From assembly GCF_000949385.2 (NCBI RefSeq), contig NZ_JYKO02000001.1, positions 124,001 through 188,000 of the forward strand: a stretch of 64,000 bases of DNA, written 5' to 3'. Positions 1 to 9,586 of this stretch are shown here, piece by piece. This stretch comes from Pseudomonas sp. LFM046 (GTDB lineage Bacteria; Pseudomonadota; Gammaproteobacteria; Pseudomonadales; Pseudomonadaceae). The position numbers and the translations under genes are program-made. The stretch's first letter is position 1. Each line of letters begins with the position of its first letter. The notes under the pieces were generated by a model. That model saw only the letters and a program-made list of their open reading frames with translations. It did no database searches and was not told the DNA's origin.

Positions 1-964
1 TGCCCAGATAAAGGGCAGCGTAATCCGGATCGTTACGGTCGACGCCCAGTTGGGCCAGCATCAGGTGGGTCTGCTTGGACGGGAACTCGATGTGGCTGAT
101 GCCGGGCTTGGGTGTTTCGGGTTCAGGCAGCTTGGGCAGCGCCGGGCCTTGCGGCAGGGCCTTCGATACCTGGTTGGCAATGGCCTCGGCCTCGGCGCGG
201 GACAGGTTGCCCACCAGGGCGATCACCACGTTGCCGGCGGCGTAGGCCTTCTGGTGGAAGGCGCGCAGCTGGGCCACGGTGATCGCGGGAATGGACTTCT
301 CGTCACCGTCGCTGGGGTGGGCGTAGGGGTGCTTGCCGTAGAGCTTGTCGAAGAGTTCCAGGCCGGCCAGTTTGCCGGGGTTCTGCTTCTGGTACTCGAA
401 GCCGGCGAGCATCTGGTTCTTGATCCGCGCCAGGGAGTCCTCGGGGAAGGTCGGGGCGCCGATCACCTGGGTGAACAGCTGCAGGGCCGGCTCGCGCTGC
501 TCGGGGGCGGTGAGGCTGCGCAGGCTGGCGATGGCCATGTCGCGGTAGGCGCCATTGCCGAACTCGGCGCCCAGGCCCTCGAAGCCTTCCGCGATGGCGG
601 TGACATCCTTGCCGGCCACGCCTTCGTTGAGCATGGCGTTGGTCAGGGTGGCGAGACCGGGGGCGTCGCCATCCTGGCTGCTGCCGGCGGCGAAGGTCAG
701 GCGCAGGTCGAACATCGGCAGCTCAGGCGCGGCGACGAACAATACCTTGGCGCCTTCGGCGGTCTTCCAGCTCTGGATTTCCAGACTGCGGCGGCTGGGC
801 GCCTTGCCGTCCAGTTCAGCCAGGGACTGAAGACCCTGGGCAGGGGCGGCGGTTTCGGCGGTGGCGGTGCTGTCAGGATGGTTGACGATGAAACCGAGCA
901 CGCCGAGCAGGGCGATCAGGGCCAGGCCGAGCAGGCCGTAACGCAGGCCGTTGCGCTCACTCAT
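1..964 (-). CDS. M16 family peptidase-like protein, catalytically degenerate partner (3' end beyond window)
   Basis: Partial gene. It starts at the ATG at 964-962 and runs off the left edge, so about 321 codons are visible. The N-terminus has one hydrophobic segment (about residues 8-27), suggesting a membrane anchor or signal, then an M16-like domain (ELPMFDLRLTFAAGS). Where an active M16 protease carries HxxEH, this protein reads LATLTNAMLNEG, so the zinc motif is absent. Its start overlaps the stop of the upstream, catalytically intact M16 gene (ATGA). An active plus inactive pair in one operon is the usual layout of heterodimeric bacterial M16B peptidases. I infer it is the non-catalytic subunit. 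Its C-terminal half cannot be checked here. Confidence 0.85.
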   Translation of the reverse strand, partial: MSERNGLRYGLLGLALIALLGVLGFIVNHPDSTATAETAAPAQGLQSLAELDGKAPSRRSLEIQSWKTAEGAKVLFVAAPELPMFDLRLTFAAGSSQDGDAPGLATLTNAMLNEGVAGKDVTAIAEGFEGLGAEFGNGAYRDMAIASLRSLTAPEQREPALQLFTQVIGAPTFPEDSLARIKNQMLAGFEYQKQNPGKLAGLELFDKLYGKHPYAHPSDGDEKSIPAITVAQLRAFHQKAYAAGNVVIALVGNLSRAEAEAIANQVSKALPQGPALPKLPEPETPKPGISHIEFPSKQTHLMLAQLGVDRNDPDYAALYLG

Positions 965-2313
965 TGCGGGGCCTCCTCGGGCAGGATGTGGGCGACGCTC
1001 AGGCGATCGCGGGTGAAGAAGGTCTTGGCGGCAGCCTGGATATCGGCGGGGGTCACGGCTTCCAGGGCGGCGAGGTCCTGGTCCATCAGTTTCCAGGACA
1101 GGCCGACAGTTTCCAGCTGGCCGATGGTGGTGGCCTGGCTGGTGATGGAGTCGCGCTCATAGACCAGGTTGGCGATGACCTGGGCGCGCACGCGCTTGAG
1201 TTCCTCGGCACTGGGCGGCGTCTTCTGCAGGTCCTCCAGTTGGCGCCAGATACCGGCTTCGGTCTGGTCGAGGGTCTTGCCCTTCTGCACGTTGGGGGTG
1301 GCGCTGATGACGAACAGGCTGTCGCCTCGGGGGAAACCGTCGTACCAGGCGGACGCGCCGCTGACCAGTTCCTCGCCGCGCTCCAGGCGGCTCGGCAGGC
1401 GGGCGCTGTAGCCGCCGTCGAGCAGGGTGGCGAGCAGGCGCAGGGCGTGGACCTGGCGGGCGTCCTTGGCGGTCGCGAGGCCCGGCACGTTGAAGCCCAT
1501 CAGCAGGCTCGGCAATTGCGTGCGAACGTGCAGGGTCAGGCGGCGCTCACCCGGCGTGGTCAGTTCCAGGGGCTTCTTCGTGGGCGGCACGTCGCGACGC
1601 GGGATGCCGGCGAAGTAGCGTTCGGCCAGGCCCTTGACCTCGTCCGGGGTGACGTCGCCCACCACCACCAGCGTGGCGTTGTTCGGCACGTACCAGGACT
1701 CGTACCAGTGACGCAGTTCCTCCACCTTCATGCGATTGAGGTCGGCCATCCAGCCAATGGTGGGGATGTGGTAACCGCTGGCCGGGTAGGCCATGGCCTT
1801 GAAGCGTTCGAAGGCCTTGGCCGTCGGCTTGTCGTCGGTGCGCAGGCGGCGTTCTTCCTTGATCACCTCGATCTCGCGCTTGAACTCCTCGGGGGGCAAC
1901 TTGAGGCTTTCCAGGCGGTCGGCTTCCAGCTCGAAGGCGACGCCCAGGCGGTCGCGGGCCAGCACCTGGTAATAGGCGGTGTAGTCGTCGCTGGTGAACG
2001 CGTTTTCCTCTGCGCCCAGCTCCCGCAGGATGCGCGAGGCTTCACCGGGGCCGAGCTTGCGGCTGCCCTTGAACATCATGTGCTCCAGGGCGTGGGAGAG
2101 GCCGGTCTGGCCGGACGTCTCATAGCTGGAGCCGACCTTGTACCAGAGCTGGGACACCACCACGGGCGCGCGATGGTCTTCACGGACCACGACCTTCAGG
2201 CCGTTGTCCAGGGTGAACTCGTGGGTGGGCTGGTTGTCTGCAGCGAGGGCCAAAGCGGGCAGACAGAGAGCGCAATACAGCAAGCCGGCGGCTTGTCGGG
2301 CAATGGCTTTCAT
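961..2313 (-). CDS. Zinc-dependent M16 family peptidase (catalytic subunit)
   Basis: 450 residues. A signal peptide (about residues 1-25, ending ALALA) suggests export to the periplasm. The inverted zinc motif HALEH (H74, E77, H78) lies in the N-terminal M16 domain, followed by the acidic helix FELEADRLESL that supplies the third ligand in this family. A second M16 C-domain follows (VVVGDVTPDEV and after). The overlapping downstream gene encodes a homologue without the zinc motif, so the two probably work as a heterodimer processing periplasmic peptides or misfolded proteins. The substrate is unknown. The gene is divergent from ftsY with a 143-nt gap. Confidence 0.9.
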   Translation of the reverse strand: MKAIARQAAGLLYCALCLPALALAADNQPTHEFTLDNGLKVVVREDHRAPVVVSQLWYKVGSSYETSGQTGLSHALEHMMFKGSRKLGPGEASRILRELGAEENAFTSDDYTAYYQVLARDRLGVAFELEADRLESLKLPPEEFKREIEVIKEERRLRTDDKPTAKAFERFKAMAYPASGYHIPTIGWMADLNRMKVEELRHWYESWYVPNNATLVVVGDVTPDEVKGLAERYFAGIPRRDVPPTKKPLELTTPGERRLTLHVRTQLPSLLMGFNVPGLATAKDARQVHALRLLATLLDGGYSARLPSRLERGEELVSGASAWYDGFPRGDSLFVISATPNVQKGKTLDQTEAGIWRQLEDLQKTPPSAEELKRVRAQVIANLVYERDSITSQATTIGQLETVGLSWKLMDQDLAALEAVTPADIQAAAKTFFTRDRLSVAHILPEEAPQ

Positions 2314-2456
2314 TGATGTTCTTGACCTGTCGGACGGCCCCGGCGGTCGTACCGCCTGCGGGCGAAGAGGTGCTAGGATACCCCATCCTTTCCCGGGGCG
2401 GCGAAGCTGGCCGGCATAGAGCCAGCACTGCAGCTCCCTTGAGATGCAATCGACTC

Positions 2457-3863
2457 ATGTTTGGTTCCAACGACGACAAGAAGGCTCCGGCGCAGGCCGG
2501 GGAAAAGAAATCCTTGTTCGGCTGGCTGCGCAAGAAGCCCCAGGAAACCGCTCCCGTCGCTCCGACGGAACCGGTGGCCCCTGTCGAGGCTGAAGCGCCG
2601 GCCGCGCCTGCGCCCGCACCCGAAACTGCCCCGGTTGCTGCCACCGTTGCTCCTGTTGCCGAGCGCGCAGTCGAGCCGGTTTCGACCCCCGCTCCAGCGC
2701 CTGTGATCGCGCCTGTTCCGGCTCCTGAGCCCGTCGTGGCGCCGGTTGTGGTCGAAGCCGCCGCTCCCGTGGTTGAAGCGCCAGCGCCTGCGCCCACCCC
2801 GGCTCCGGTGATTGCCGAGACTCCCGCAGCGGTCGAGCCTGCTGCACCTGCACCAGTCGTGGATCAGAGTGTTCCGACAGCTGCGCCGACTCCGGTCGCA
2901 CAGGCCGTTGCGGCTGCGGCCGAGCCCGCCAAGGCCGGTTTCTTCGCCCGTCTCAAGCAGGGCCTGTCGAAAACCAGCGCAAGTATCGGCGAAGGCATGG
3001 CCAGCCTGTTCCTCGGGCGCAAGGCCATCGACGACGACCTGCTGGACGAAATCGAAACCCGTCTGCTCACCGCCGACGTCGGCGTGGAAGCCACCAGTGC
3101 CATCGTCCAGAGCCTGACCCAGAAGGTCGCACGCAAGCAGCTGGCCGACAGTGGCGCGCTCTATCAGGCCCTTCAGGAAGAACTGGCCGCCCTGCTGCGT
3201 CCGGTGGAGCAGCCGCTGAAGATCGACGGCGGCCGCGCGCCTTACGTGATCCTCGTGGTCGGCGTGAACGGCGTCGGCAAGACCACCACCATCGGCAAGC
3301 TGGCCAAGAAGCTGCAGCTGGAAGGCAAGAAGGTGATGCTGGCCGCTGGCGATACCTTCCGCGCCGCTGCCGTGGAGCAGCTGCAGGTCTGGGGCGAGCG
3401 CAACAATATTGCGGTGATCGCCCAGCACACCGGCGCCGATTCCGCCTCCGTGATCTTCGACGCCGTGCAGGCCGCCAAGGCCCGTGGCATTGATGTGCTG
3501 ATCGCCGACACCGCCGGCCGCCTGCACACCAAGGACAACCTGATGGAAGAGCTGAAGAAGGTGCGCCGCGTGATCGGCAAGCTGGACGAGTCGGCTCCCC
3601 ACGAAGTGCTGCTGGTGCTGGATGCCGGCACCGGGCAGAACGCCATCAACCAGGCCAAGCAGTTCCACCAGGCGGTCAGCCTGTCCGGCCTGGCGCTGAC
3701 CAAACTGGACGGCACCGCCAAGGGCGGGGTGATCTTCGCCCTGGCCAAGCAGTTCAGTCTGCCGATCCGCTACATCGGCGTTGGCGAAGGCATCGACGAC
3801 CTGCGCACCTTCGAAGCCGACGCCTTCGTCAAGGCCCTCTTCGCTGAGCGGGAGTCTGCATGA
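2457..3863 (+). CDS. ftsY: Signal recognition particle receptor FtsY
   Basis: 468 residues from the ATG at 2457 (MFGSNDDKK). An in-frame extension to 2313 exists but lacks family-like sequence. FtsY is the membrane-associated GTPase receptor that docks SRP-ribosome complexes at the Sec translocon. About residues 40-155 are a low-complexity Ala/Pro/Val/Glu acidic A-domain. The N domain follows, then the G domain with GVNGVGKTTT (about 269-278), DTAGR (351-355) and TKLDG (415-419). The stop overlaps the ftsE start (ATGA), giving the classic ftsY-ftsE-ftsX operon. Confidence 0.97.
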   Translation: MFGSNDDKKAPAQAGEKKSLFGWLRKKPQETAPVAPTEPVAPVEAEAPAAPAPAPETAPVAATVAPVAERAVEPVSTPAPAPVIAPVPAPEPVVAPVVVEAAAPVVEAPAPAPTPAPVIAETPAAVEPAAPAPVVDQSVPTAAPTPVAQAVAAAAEPAKAGFFARLKQGLSKTSASIGEGMASLFLGRKAIDDDLLDEIETRLLTADVGVEATSAIVQSLTQKVARKQLADSGALYQALQEELAALLRPVEQPLKIDGGRAPYVILVVGVNGVGKTTTIGKLAKKLQLEGKKVMLAAGDTFRAAAVEQLQVWGERNNIAVIAQHTGADSASVIFDAVQAAKARGIDVLIADTAGRLHTKDNLMEELKKVRRVIGKLDESAPHEVLLVLDAGTGQNAINQAKQFHQAVSLSGLALTKLDGTAKGGVIFALAKQFSLPIRYIGVGEGIDDLRTFEADAFVKALFAERESA

Positions 3864-4528
3864 TTCGATTCGAGCAGGTCGGCAAGCGCTATCCCAATGG
3901 TCACGTTGGCCTGCACGAACTGAGCTTCCGCGTTCGCCGCGGCGAGTTCCTCTTCGTTACTGGCCACTCCGGCGCCGGCAAGAGCACGCTGCTGCGCCTG
4001 CTGCTGGCGATGGAGCGCCCCACCAGCGGAAAGCTGCTGCTGGCCGGGCAGGACCTGTCGACCATCACCAATTCGCAGATCCCCTTCCTGCGCCGCCAGA
4101 TCGGCGTCGTCTTCCAGAATCACCAGCTGCTGTTCGACCGAAGCGTGTTCGACAACGTCGCCCTGCCGCTGCAGATCCATGGCCTGTCCAAGGCGGAAAT
4201 CGCCAAGCGGGTCAGCGTGGCCCTGGAGCGCGTCTCCCTGGCGGACAAGGCAGAGCTGTACCCGGCCGACCTGTCCACCGGTCAGCAGCAGCGTGTCGGC
4301 ATTGCCCGCGCTGTGGTCCACCGCCCGGCCCTGCTGCTGGCGGACGAACCCACCGGTAACCTGGACCCGCGCCTGGCCGCCGAGATCATGGGCGTATTCG
4401 AGGACATCAATCGCTTGGGCACCACAGTGCTGATCGCCAGTCACGACCTGGCGCTTATCGCGCGCATGCGTCACCGCCTGCTCACCCTGCAACGCGGTCG
4501 TCTGATCGGTGACGGGGAGGCTGTCTGA
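3860..4528 (+). CDS. ftsE: Cell division ATP-binding protein FtsE
   Basis: 222 residues. ATPase of the FtsEX complex, which couples the divisome to periplasmic amidase activation. Walker A is GHSGAGKS (35-42), the ABC signature is LSTGQQQ (138-144) rather than the more common LSGGEQQ, and Walker B is LLLADEPTGNLDP (158-170). The start overlaps the ftsY stop by 4 nt, and the stop overlaps the ftsX start (TGATG), so the three genes are probably translationally coupled. Confidence 0.97.
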   Translation: MIRFEQVGKRYPNGHVGLHELSFRVRRGEFLFVTGHSGAGKSTLLRLLLAMERPTSGKLLLAGQDLSTITNSQIPFLRRQIGVVFQNHQLLFDRSVFDNVALPLQIHGLSKAEIAKRVSVALERVSLADKAELYPADLSTGQQQRVGIARAVVHRPALLLADEPTGNLDPRLAAEIMGVFEDINRLGTTVLIASHDLALIARMRHRLLTLQRGRLIGDGEAV

Positions 4529-5547
4529 TGAGCGCCAAGCAGATGCCGCCGCCAAAGCCGGCCGAACGTGTCGGTGCCTCGCCGCGTCATGTCGAGAACC
4601 CGGAGAAGGGCGACGAAGGCCCGGATTTTCGCACTCTGCTGCACGCCTGGCTGGAGAGCCACCGCACCAGCCTGGTGGACAGCCTGCGTCGCCTGGGTCG
4701 CCAGCCCATCGGCAGCTTCTTCACCTGCCTGGTGATGGCCATCGCCCTCAGCCTGCCCATGGGCCTGTCGCTGCTGCTCAGCAACGTCGAGCGCCTGGGC
4801 GGTTCCTGGCAGCGCGCGGCGCAGATTTCCCTGTTCATGAAGATGGACGCCAGCGAAGCCCAGGGGCAGAAGCTGCGGGACGAGATCGCCGGCATGCCGG
4901 ACGTGGCCGAGGCCGAGTGGATCAGCCGCGAACAGGCCCTGGCCGAACTGCAGCAACAATCCGGCCTCGGCGAAGCCCTCAAGGAACTCCCGCAGAACCC
5001 GCTGCCGGGCGTGGTCCTGGTGACGCCGAAGGAAATCGACAAGGCCGGCCTGGAAGCCCTGCGCCAGCGCCTTGCCGAACAGTCGGGCGTCGAGCAGGCG
5101 CAGCTGGACCTGGTCTGGGTCGAGCGCCTGTCCGCGATCCTCAAGCTGGGCGAGCGGTTCGTCTTCGGCCTGGCTGTGTTGCTGATCCTGGCGTTGCTGC
5201 TGGTGATCGGTAATACCATTCGTCTGCATATCGAGAACCGCCGCACCGAGATCGAGGTGATCAAACTGGTGGGCGGGACCGACAGCTACGTGCGGCGTCC
5301 CTTCCTCTATATGGGCGCACTCTATGGCACTGGTGCGGGCCTGCTGGCCTGGCTGGTGCTGGCCTATGGCCTGAATTGGCTGAACGACGCGGTGGTGCGG
5401 CTGGCCGGTCTGTATGGCAGCGATTTCGCCCTGGCGGGCGTGCCGCTGGCCGACGGACTGTCACTGCTCGTGGGGGCGGTGCTGCTGGGCTACATTGGCG
5501 CCTGGCTGGCCGTTGCCCGCCATCTGAGCGAGCTGGCGCCCCGCTAG
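4528..5547 (+). CDS. ftsX: Cell division protein FtsX
   Basis: 339 residues. Permease-like partner of FtsE. A cytoplasmic N-terminus of about 65 residues precedes TM1 (FFTCLVMAIALSLPMG). A periplasmic domain of about 120 residues follows, which in this family contacts the amidase activator. Three C-terminal membrane segments begin near FVFGLAVLLILALL, MGALYGTGAGLLAW and SLLVGAVLLGYIGAW. The start shares one base with the ftsE stop. It is the last gene before the rpoH promoter region; the hairpin at 5577-5602 lies just after it. Confidence 0.95.
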   Translation: MSAKQMPPPKPAERVGASPRHVENPEKGDEGPDFRTLLHAWLESHRTSLVDSLRRLGRQPIGSFFTCLVMAIALSLPMGLSLLLSNVERLGGSWQRAAQISLFMKMDASEAQGQKLRDEIAGMPDVAEAEWISREQALAELQQQSGLGEALKELPQNPLPGVVLVTPKEIDKAGLEALRQRLAEQSGVEQAQLDLVWVERLSAILKLGERFVFGLAVLLILALLLVIGNTIRLHIENRRTEIEVIKLVGGTDSYVRRPFLYMGALYGTGAGLLAWLVLAYGLNWLNDAVVRLAGLYGSDFALAGVPLADGLSLLVGAVLLGYIGAWLAVARHLSELAPR

Positions 5548-5576
5548 AAATCTCCGGTTGTCGCAGTCTGTGCAAC

Positions 5577-5602
5577 GGGGTGTAAGGAAACTTTTACACC
5601 CC
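5577..5602. terminator. Inverted repeat between ftsX and rpoH
   Basis: Perfect 9-nt arms GGGGTGTAA (5577-5585) and TTACACCCC (5594-5602) flank an 8-nt loop. No T-run follows the right arm, so it is a weak candidate for an intrinsic terminator of ftsYEX. It overlaps the possible AlgU -35 of rpoH, so a regulatory role is also possible. Confidence 0.45.
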
Positions 5603-5631
5603 CTTGCAGTCAGATAGGCCAGTGCTACACT
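5588..5631 (+). promoter_or_regulatory. rpoH promoter region: sigma70 extended -10 promoter plus possible AlgU (RpoE-type) promoter
   Basis: Sigma70 candidate: TTGCAG (5604-5609), 16-nt spacer, TACACT (5626-5631), with TG at 5623-5624 forming an extended -10. Overlapping AlgU-like candidate: AAACTT (5588-5593; consensus GAACTT), 16-nt spacer, TCAGA (5610-5614; consensus TCTGA). An AlgU-dependent rpoH promoter is known in P. aeruginosa, as I recall, which makes the second candidate plausible although imperfect. Confidence 0.5.
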
Positions 5632-5661
5632 GCGCGAGCTTTAGTGAATCGGAGGATTCGC

Positions 5662-6516
<855 letters not shown>

Positions 6517-6530
6517 TGCTGAAACCCAGA

Positions 6531-6557
6531 AAAGCCGCACTTCGGTGCGGCTTTTTT
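6531..6557 (+). terminator. Intrinsic terminator of rpoH
   Basis: AAAAGCCGCAC, TTCG tetraloop, GTGCGGC, then six T residues (stem arms 6534-6540 and 6545-6551). It is a textbook Rho-independent terminator 15 nt after the rpoH stop. Confidence 0.93.
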
Positions 6558-6576
6558 CTGTCCGGAGAAAATCACC

Positions 6577-7179
6577 ATGCCCATGCCGCCCTTGCGCTCC
6601 GGTCACTGGTTGCTATTCGGCGCGGTCGCCGTGCTGTTCTTTTCCATGGCGTTGTGGATGAGTCGGCAGCCTGACCATGCCGCACCGTTGCCCTGGCTGG
6701 TGGACTGGCAGGAGGCGGTAATCGAACCGCTTTCCGAGGAAGACCTGACCCTGGAACAGCTGGCCGAACTGGCGCCGGGCGAACTCTGGCTGCAGCCACG
6801 GCCCGAGGGGCCGCGCCTGGTCTATCGCTCCGAGCAGGACCGGGAGGAGGGCTCCTGGCGCCTGGAAGCGGAACTGCAGCTCAGCGACAGCGAGCACACC
6901 AGCCTGGGCAAGGCGCTGGGCAAGGGTGCCGACGAGCAGCCCCTCAGCGCGGACATGCTGGAGCAACTGGGCGGACACCGGGTGGCCGTGTTGAACATGG
7001 TGCCCATGGCCGAAGTCTCGGCGGCGCGCCTGGCCGCCAGCATCGGGCCGCCGCGACTGCGCGTGCGCACGGGCGACGGCGAGGCCTGGGTCTATCCCCA
7101 GCAGGGGCTGAGCGCTCACCTGGTGGACGGCAAGCTGCAGCTGCTGCATCTGGTGCCGCGCGAGTCGATAACTCACTGA
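6577..7179 (+). CDS. Conserved hypothetical membrane-anchored protein
   Basis: 200 residues. A short basic N-terminus precedes one hydrophobic helix (about residues 11-28, WLLFGAVAVLFFSMALWM), then a soluble, acidic, Leu/Glu-rich domain probably outside the cytoplasm. A GGAG ribosome site is about 10 nt before the ATG. It lies between the rpoH terminator and the convergent mtgA. I do not recognise a domain with a known activity. The position matches a small conserved hypothetical found downstream of rpoH in pseudomonads, as I recall. Confidence 0.7.
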   Translation: MPMPPLRSGHWLLFGAVAVLFFSMALWMSRQPDHAAPLPWLVDWQEAVIEPLSEEDLTLEQLAELAPGELWLQPRPEGPRLVYRSEQDREEGSWRLEAELQLSDSEHTSLGKALGKGADEQPLSADMLEQLGGHRVAVLNMVPMAEVSAARLAASIGPPRLRVRTGDGEAWVYPQQGLSAHLVDGKLQLLHLVPRESITH

Positions 7180-7259
7180 ATCCCAGGGCGTGTCCATTGG
7201 CGGGTGGGCTTCAGCCCTGCTTTCGAGGCTTGGCCTACTGAGACACGAGCCCCGATGCG

Positions 7260-7952
7260 TCAGAGTTGTTGCACGTAATTGGCGCCGCCCAGCTGGTTCA
7301 TCTGCCGACGGATCCAGCCGGCGCGACGAGCAACGTAGGCGCCGGGGCGAGTAGGGCTCCACTCCCGGGGGTTGGGCAGCACCGCCGCCAGCAGTGCCGC
7401 CTGCTGGCGCGACAAACGCTTGGCGGGTACGCCGAAGTGATGGCGCGCCGCAGCTTCGGCGCCGAAGACGCCGTTGCCCCATTCCACGCTGTTCAGGTAG
7501 ACCTCGAGGATCCGTTGCTTGGGCCAGAACAGCTCCATCAGGCCGGTGAACCAGACCTCCAGCCCCTTGCGCAACCAGTTGCGCCCGGACCAGAGGAAGA
7601 GGTTCTTCGCCACCTGCTGGCTGAGGGTGCTGGCGCCTCGGATGGAACCGCCGCGCTCGTTGTGGGCCAGGGCCTTGCGGATGGCGGGGACGTCGAAGCC
7701 CCAGTGCTCGGCGAATTTCTGGTCTTCCGCAGCGACCACTGCGATCTTCAGGTCGTCGGGCAGCTCGTCCCACGACACCCAGTCGCGCTCGATGTCGATG
7801 GGTTTGCCGTCGATCCAGGATTCGATCTTGCGCTCCACCATCAGCATGGTGCCCGGTGGCGGGACCCAGCGGAACAGGATCACCAGCAGCACGGACGCCG
7901 CCGCGAACCAGAGCAGCAGTGTGAACAATCGGCGGCGGATGGTGCGGAGCAT
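7260..7952 (-). CDS. mtgA: Monofunctional biosynthetic peptidoglycan transglycosylase
   Basis: 230 residues from the ATG at 7952 ([10 protein letters not shown]). The frame stays open further upstream, but that part is unlike the family. It polymerises lipid II glycan strands at the inner membrane. There is a single TM at about residues 9-28, then a GT51 domain with the catalytic-Glu motif [15 protein letters not shown] (E76) and downstream [16 protein letters not shown]. It has no transpeptidase domain, consistent with a monofunctional enzyme. It is divergent from the DUF423 gene across 66 nt. Confidence 0.95.
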   Translation of the reverse strand: MLRTIRRRLFTLLLWFAAASVLLVILFRWVPPPGTMLMVERKIESWIDGKPIDIERDWVSWDELPDDLKIAVVAAEDQKFAEHWGFDVPAIRKALAHNERGGSIRGASTLSQQVAKNLFLWSGRNWLRKGLEVWFTGLMELFWPKQRILEVYLNSVEWGNGVFGAEAAARHHFGVPAKRLSRQQAALLAAVLPNPREWSPTRPGAYVARRAGWIRRQMNQLGGANYVQQL

Positions 7953-8018
7953 GCTGGCTTGGCCCGGGGAAATTTGCGCGCCATTATAGCGGCCGTCCGT
8001 CCCGAGTCTGGAGTCCCC

Positions 8019-8396
8019 ATGGCGCGCCTGTACCTGCTGCTTTCCGCATTCACCGGATTTACCGGGGTGGCCCTTGGCGCCTTCGCCGCCCATGGCCTCA
8101 AGAGCAGGCTGACTCCCGAGCACCTGGCGGTGTTCCAGACCGGCACCCACTACCAGTTGATCCACGCCCTGGCCCTGTTCGGCGTCGCCCTGCTGGCGCT
8201 GCACGCGCCGAGCCGTCTGCTGACCCTGGCCGGGGGGTTCTTCGCCCTCGGTATCCTGCTGTTCTCCGGCAGTCTCTACCTGCTGACCCTGTCGGGCATC
8301 GGCAAGCTCGGCATCATCACACCCTTCGGCGGCCTGGCCTTCCTCGCCGGGTGGTTGTGCCTGGGGCTGGCGGCCTGGAATCTGAGTAGTCGCTAA
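8019..8396 (+). CDS. DUF423 family small membrane protein (YgdD-like)
   Basis: 125 residues from the ATG at 8019 ([27 protein letters not shown]). The motif GAFAAHGL and four hydrophobic segments covering nearly the whole chain identify DUF423 (YgdD family), an inner-membrane protein of unknown biochemical function. It is divergent from mtgA and is followed by the thiS promoter. Confidence 0.88.
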   Translation: MARLYLLLSAFTGFTGVALGAFAAHGLKSRLTPEHLAVFQTGTHYQLIHALALFGVALLALHAPSRLLTLAGGFFALGILLFSGSLYLLTLSGIGKLGIITPFGGLAFLAGWLCLGLAAWNLSSR

Positions 8397-8441
8397 CTTG
8401 ACCATGGCGTCAAATTGCGGGACGAATGGCGTCCTTTTGCC

Positions 8442-8470
8442 TTGGTGCCGCGCGGCTATCGGGCTAGAAT
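8442..8470 (+). promoter_or_regulatory. Candidate sigma70 promoter for thiS-thiG
   Basis: TTGGTG (8442-8447), 17-nt spacer, TAGAAT (8465-8470), with the thiS ATG about 34 nt downstream of the -10. No thiamine-pyrophosphate riboswitch fold could be recognised in the short leader. Confidence 0.45.
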
Positions 8471-8503
8471 GCCGTCCCCTTTTCCAGTTGTGACCGACCC
8501 GTC

Positions 8504-8704
8504 ATGCGCATTCAGTTGAACGGCGAACCCTTCGAGCTGCCTGAGGGCCAGACTGTCGCGGACCTCATTGCCCGCCTGGACCTGGCAGGTCGCCGCGTCG
8601 CAGTCGAGCTCAACCTCGACATCGTGCCGCGCAGCCAGCACGCCGCCACTGCCCTGCGCGAAGGCGATCGCATCGAGGTGGTCCACGCCATAGGCGGCGG
8701 CTAG
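8504..8704 (+). CDS. thiS: Sulfur carrier protein ThiS
   Basis: 66 residues with a ubiquitin-like fold, ending in the GG tail (HAIGGG) that is thiocarboxylated to donate sulfur in thiazole synthesis. It begins MRIQLNGEPFELPEGQTV, typical of the family. It stands 87 nt upstream of thiG, its direct partner, and probably shares its transcript. Confidence 0.95.
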   Translation: MRIQLNGEPFELPEGQTVADLIARLDLAGRRVAVELNLDIVPRSQHAATALREGDRIEVVHAIGGG

Positions 8705-8791
8705 TCGCGGGCCTCGCGCCCACTCAGCCGCATCCACCTGCAGTCCCCGTTTCGCGCTTCGCGCCTTCCCTCTGCCCGCCAGGAGTCCAGC

Positions 8792-9586
8792 ATGAGCCAC
8801 ACGCCGATCGACAAGCCCTTCACCCTCGCGGGCCGTACCTATCAGTCGCGTCTGCTGGTGGGCACCGGCAAGTACAAGGACCTCGAGGAAACCCGTGTCG
8901 CCATCGAGGCTTCCGGCGCCGAGATCGTCACCGTGGCCGTGCGCCGGACCAACATCGGCCAGAACCCGGGCGAGCCCAATCTGCTGGACGTGATTTCCCC
9001 GGACAAGTACACCATCCTGCCGAACACCGCCGGCTGCTATAACGCCGAAGAAGCGGTGCGCACCTGCCGCCTGGCCCGCGAGCTGCTGGATGGCCACAAG
9101 CTGGTCAAGCTGGAAGTCCTGGCTGACCAGAAGACCCTCTTCCCCAACGTCGTCGAGACCATCAAGGCCGCTGAACAGCTGGTCAAGGACGGCTTCGACG
9201 TCATGGTTTACACCAGCGACGACCCCATCATCGCCCGCCAGCTGGCTGAGATCGGCTGCATCGCCGTAATGCCGCTGGCCGGCCTGATCGGCTCGGGCAT
9301 GGGCATCTGCAACCCCTGGAACCTGCGCATCATCCTCGAAGAAGCCAAGGTTCCGGTGCTGGTGGATGCCGGCGTGGGCACCGCCTCTGACGCCACCATC
9401 GCCATGGAGCTGGGCTGCGAGGCCGTGCTGATGAACACCGCCATCGCCCACGCGCAGAACCCCGTGATGATGGCCGAGGCCATGAAGCACGCCATCGTCG
9501 CCGGCCGCCTCGCCTACCTGGCCGGGCGTATGCCGCGCAAGCTCTACGCCAGTGCTTCGTCGCCGCTGGACGGACTGATTCGCTGA
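8792..9586 (+). CDS. thiG: Thiazole synthase ThiG
   Basis: 264 residues. It forms the thiazole phosphate of thiamine from 1-deoxy-D-xylulose 5-phosphate, dehydroglycine and ThiS thiocarboxylate. The Schiff-base lysine is K106 in HKLVKLEVL. Phosphate-binding glycine motifs ([12 protein letters not shown]) close the TIM barrel. It follows thiS on the same strand and is preceded by an AGGAG ribosome site. Confidence 0.97.
   Translation: MSHTPIDKPFTLAGRTYQSRLLVGTGKYKDLEETRVAIEASGAEIVTVAVRRTNIGQNPGEPNLLDVISPDKYTILPNTAGCYNAEEAVRTCRLARELLDGHKLVKLEVLADQKTLFPNVVETIKAAEQLVKDGFDVMVYTSDDPIIARQLAEIGCIAVMPLAGLIGSGMGICNPWNLRIILEEAKVPVLVDAGVGTASDATIAMELGCEAVLMNTAIAHAQNPVMMAEAMKHAIVAGRLAYLAGRMPRKLYASASSPLDGLIR

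Noticed and set aside
2180-2797. Gly/Ala/Thr/Ser repeat protein on the minus strand opposite the ftsY linker
   Set aside because: It mirrors the Ala/Pro/Val repeats of FtsY and has no ribosome site or homology features.
8397-8503. Thiamine riboswitch before thiS
   Set aside because: The region between the likely promoter and the ATG is only about 30 nt, and no THI-box bases were found.
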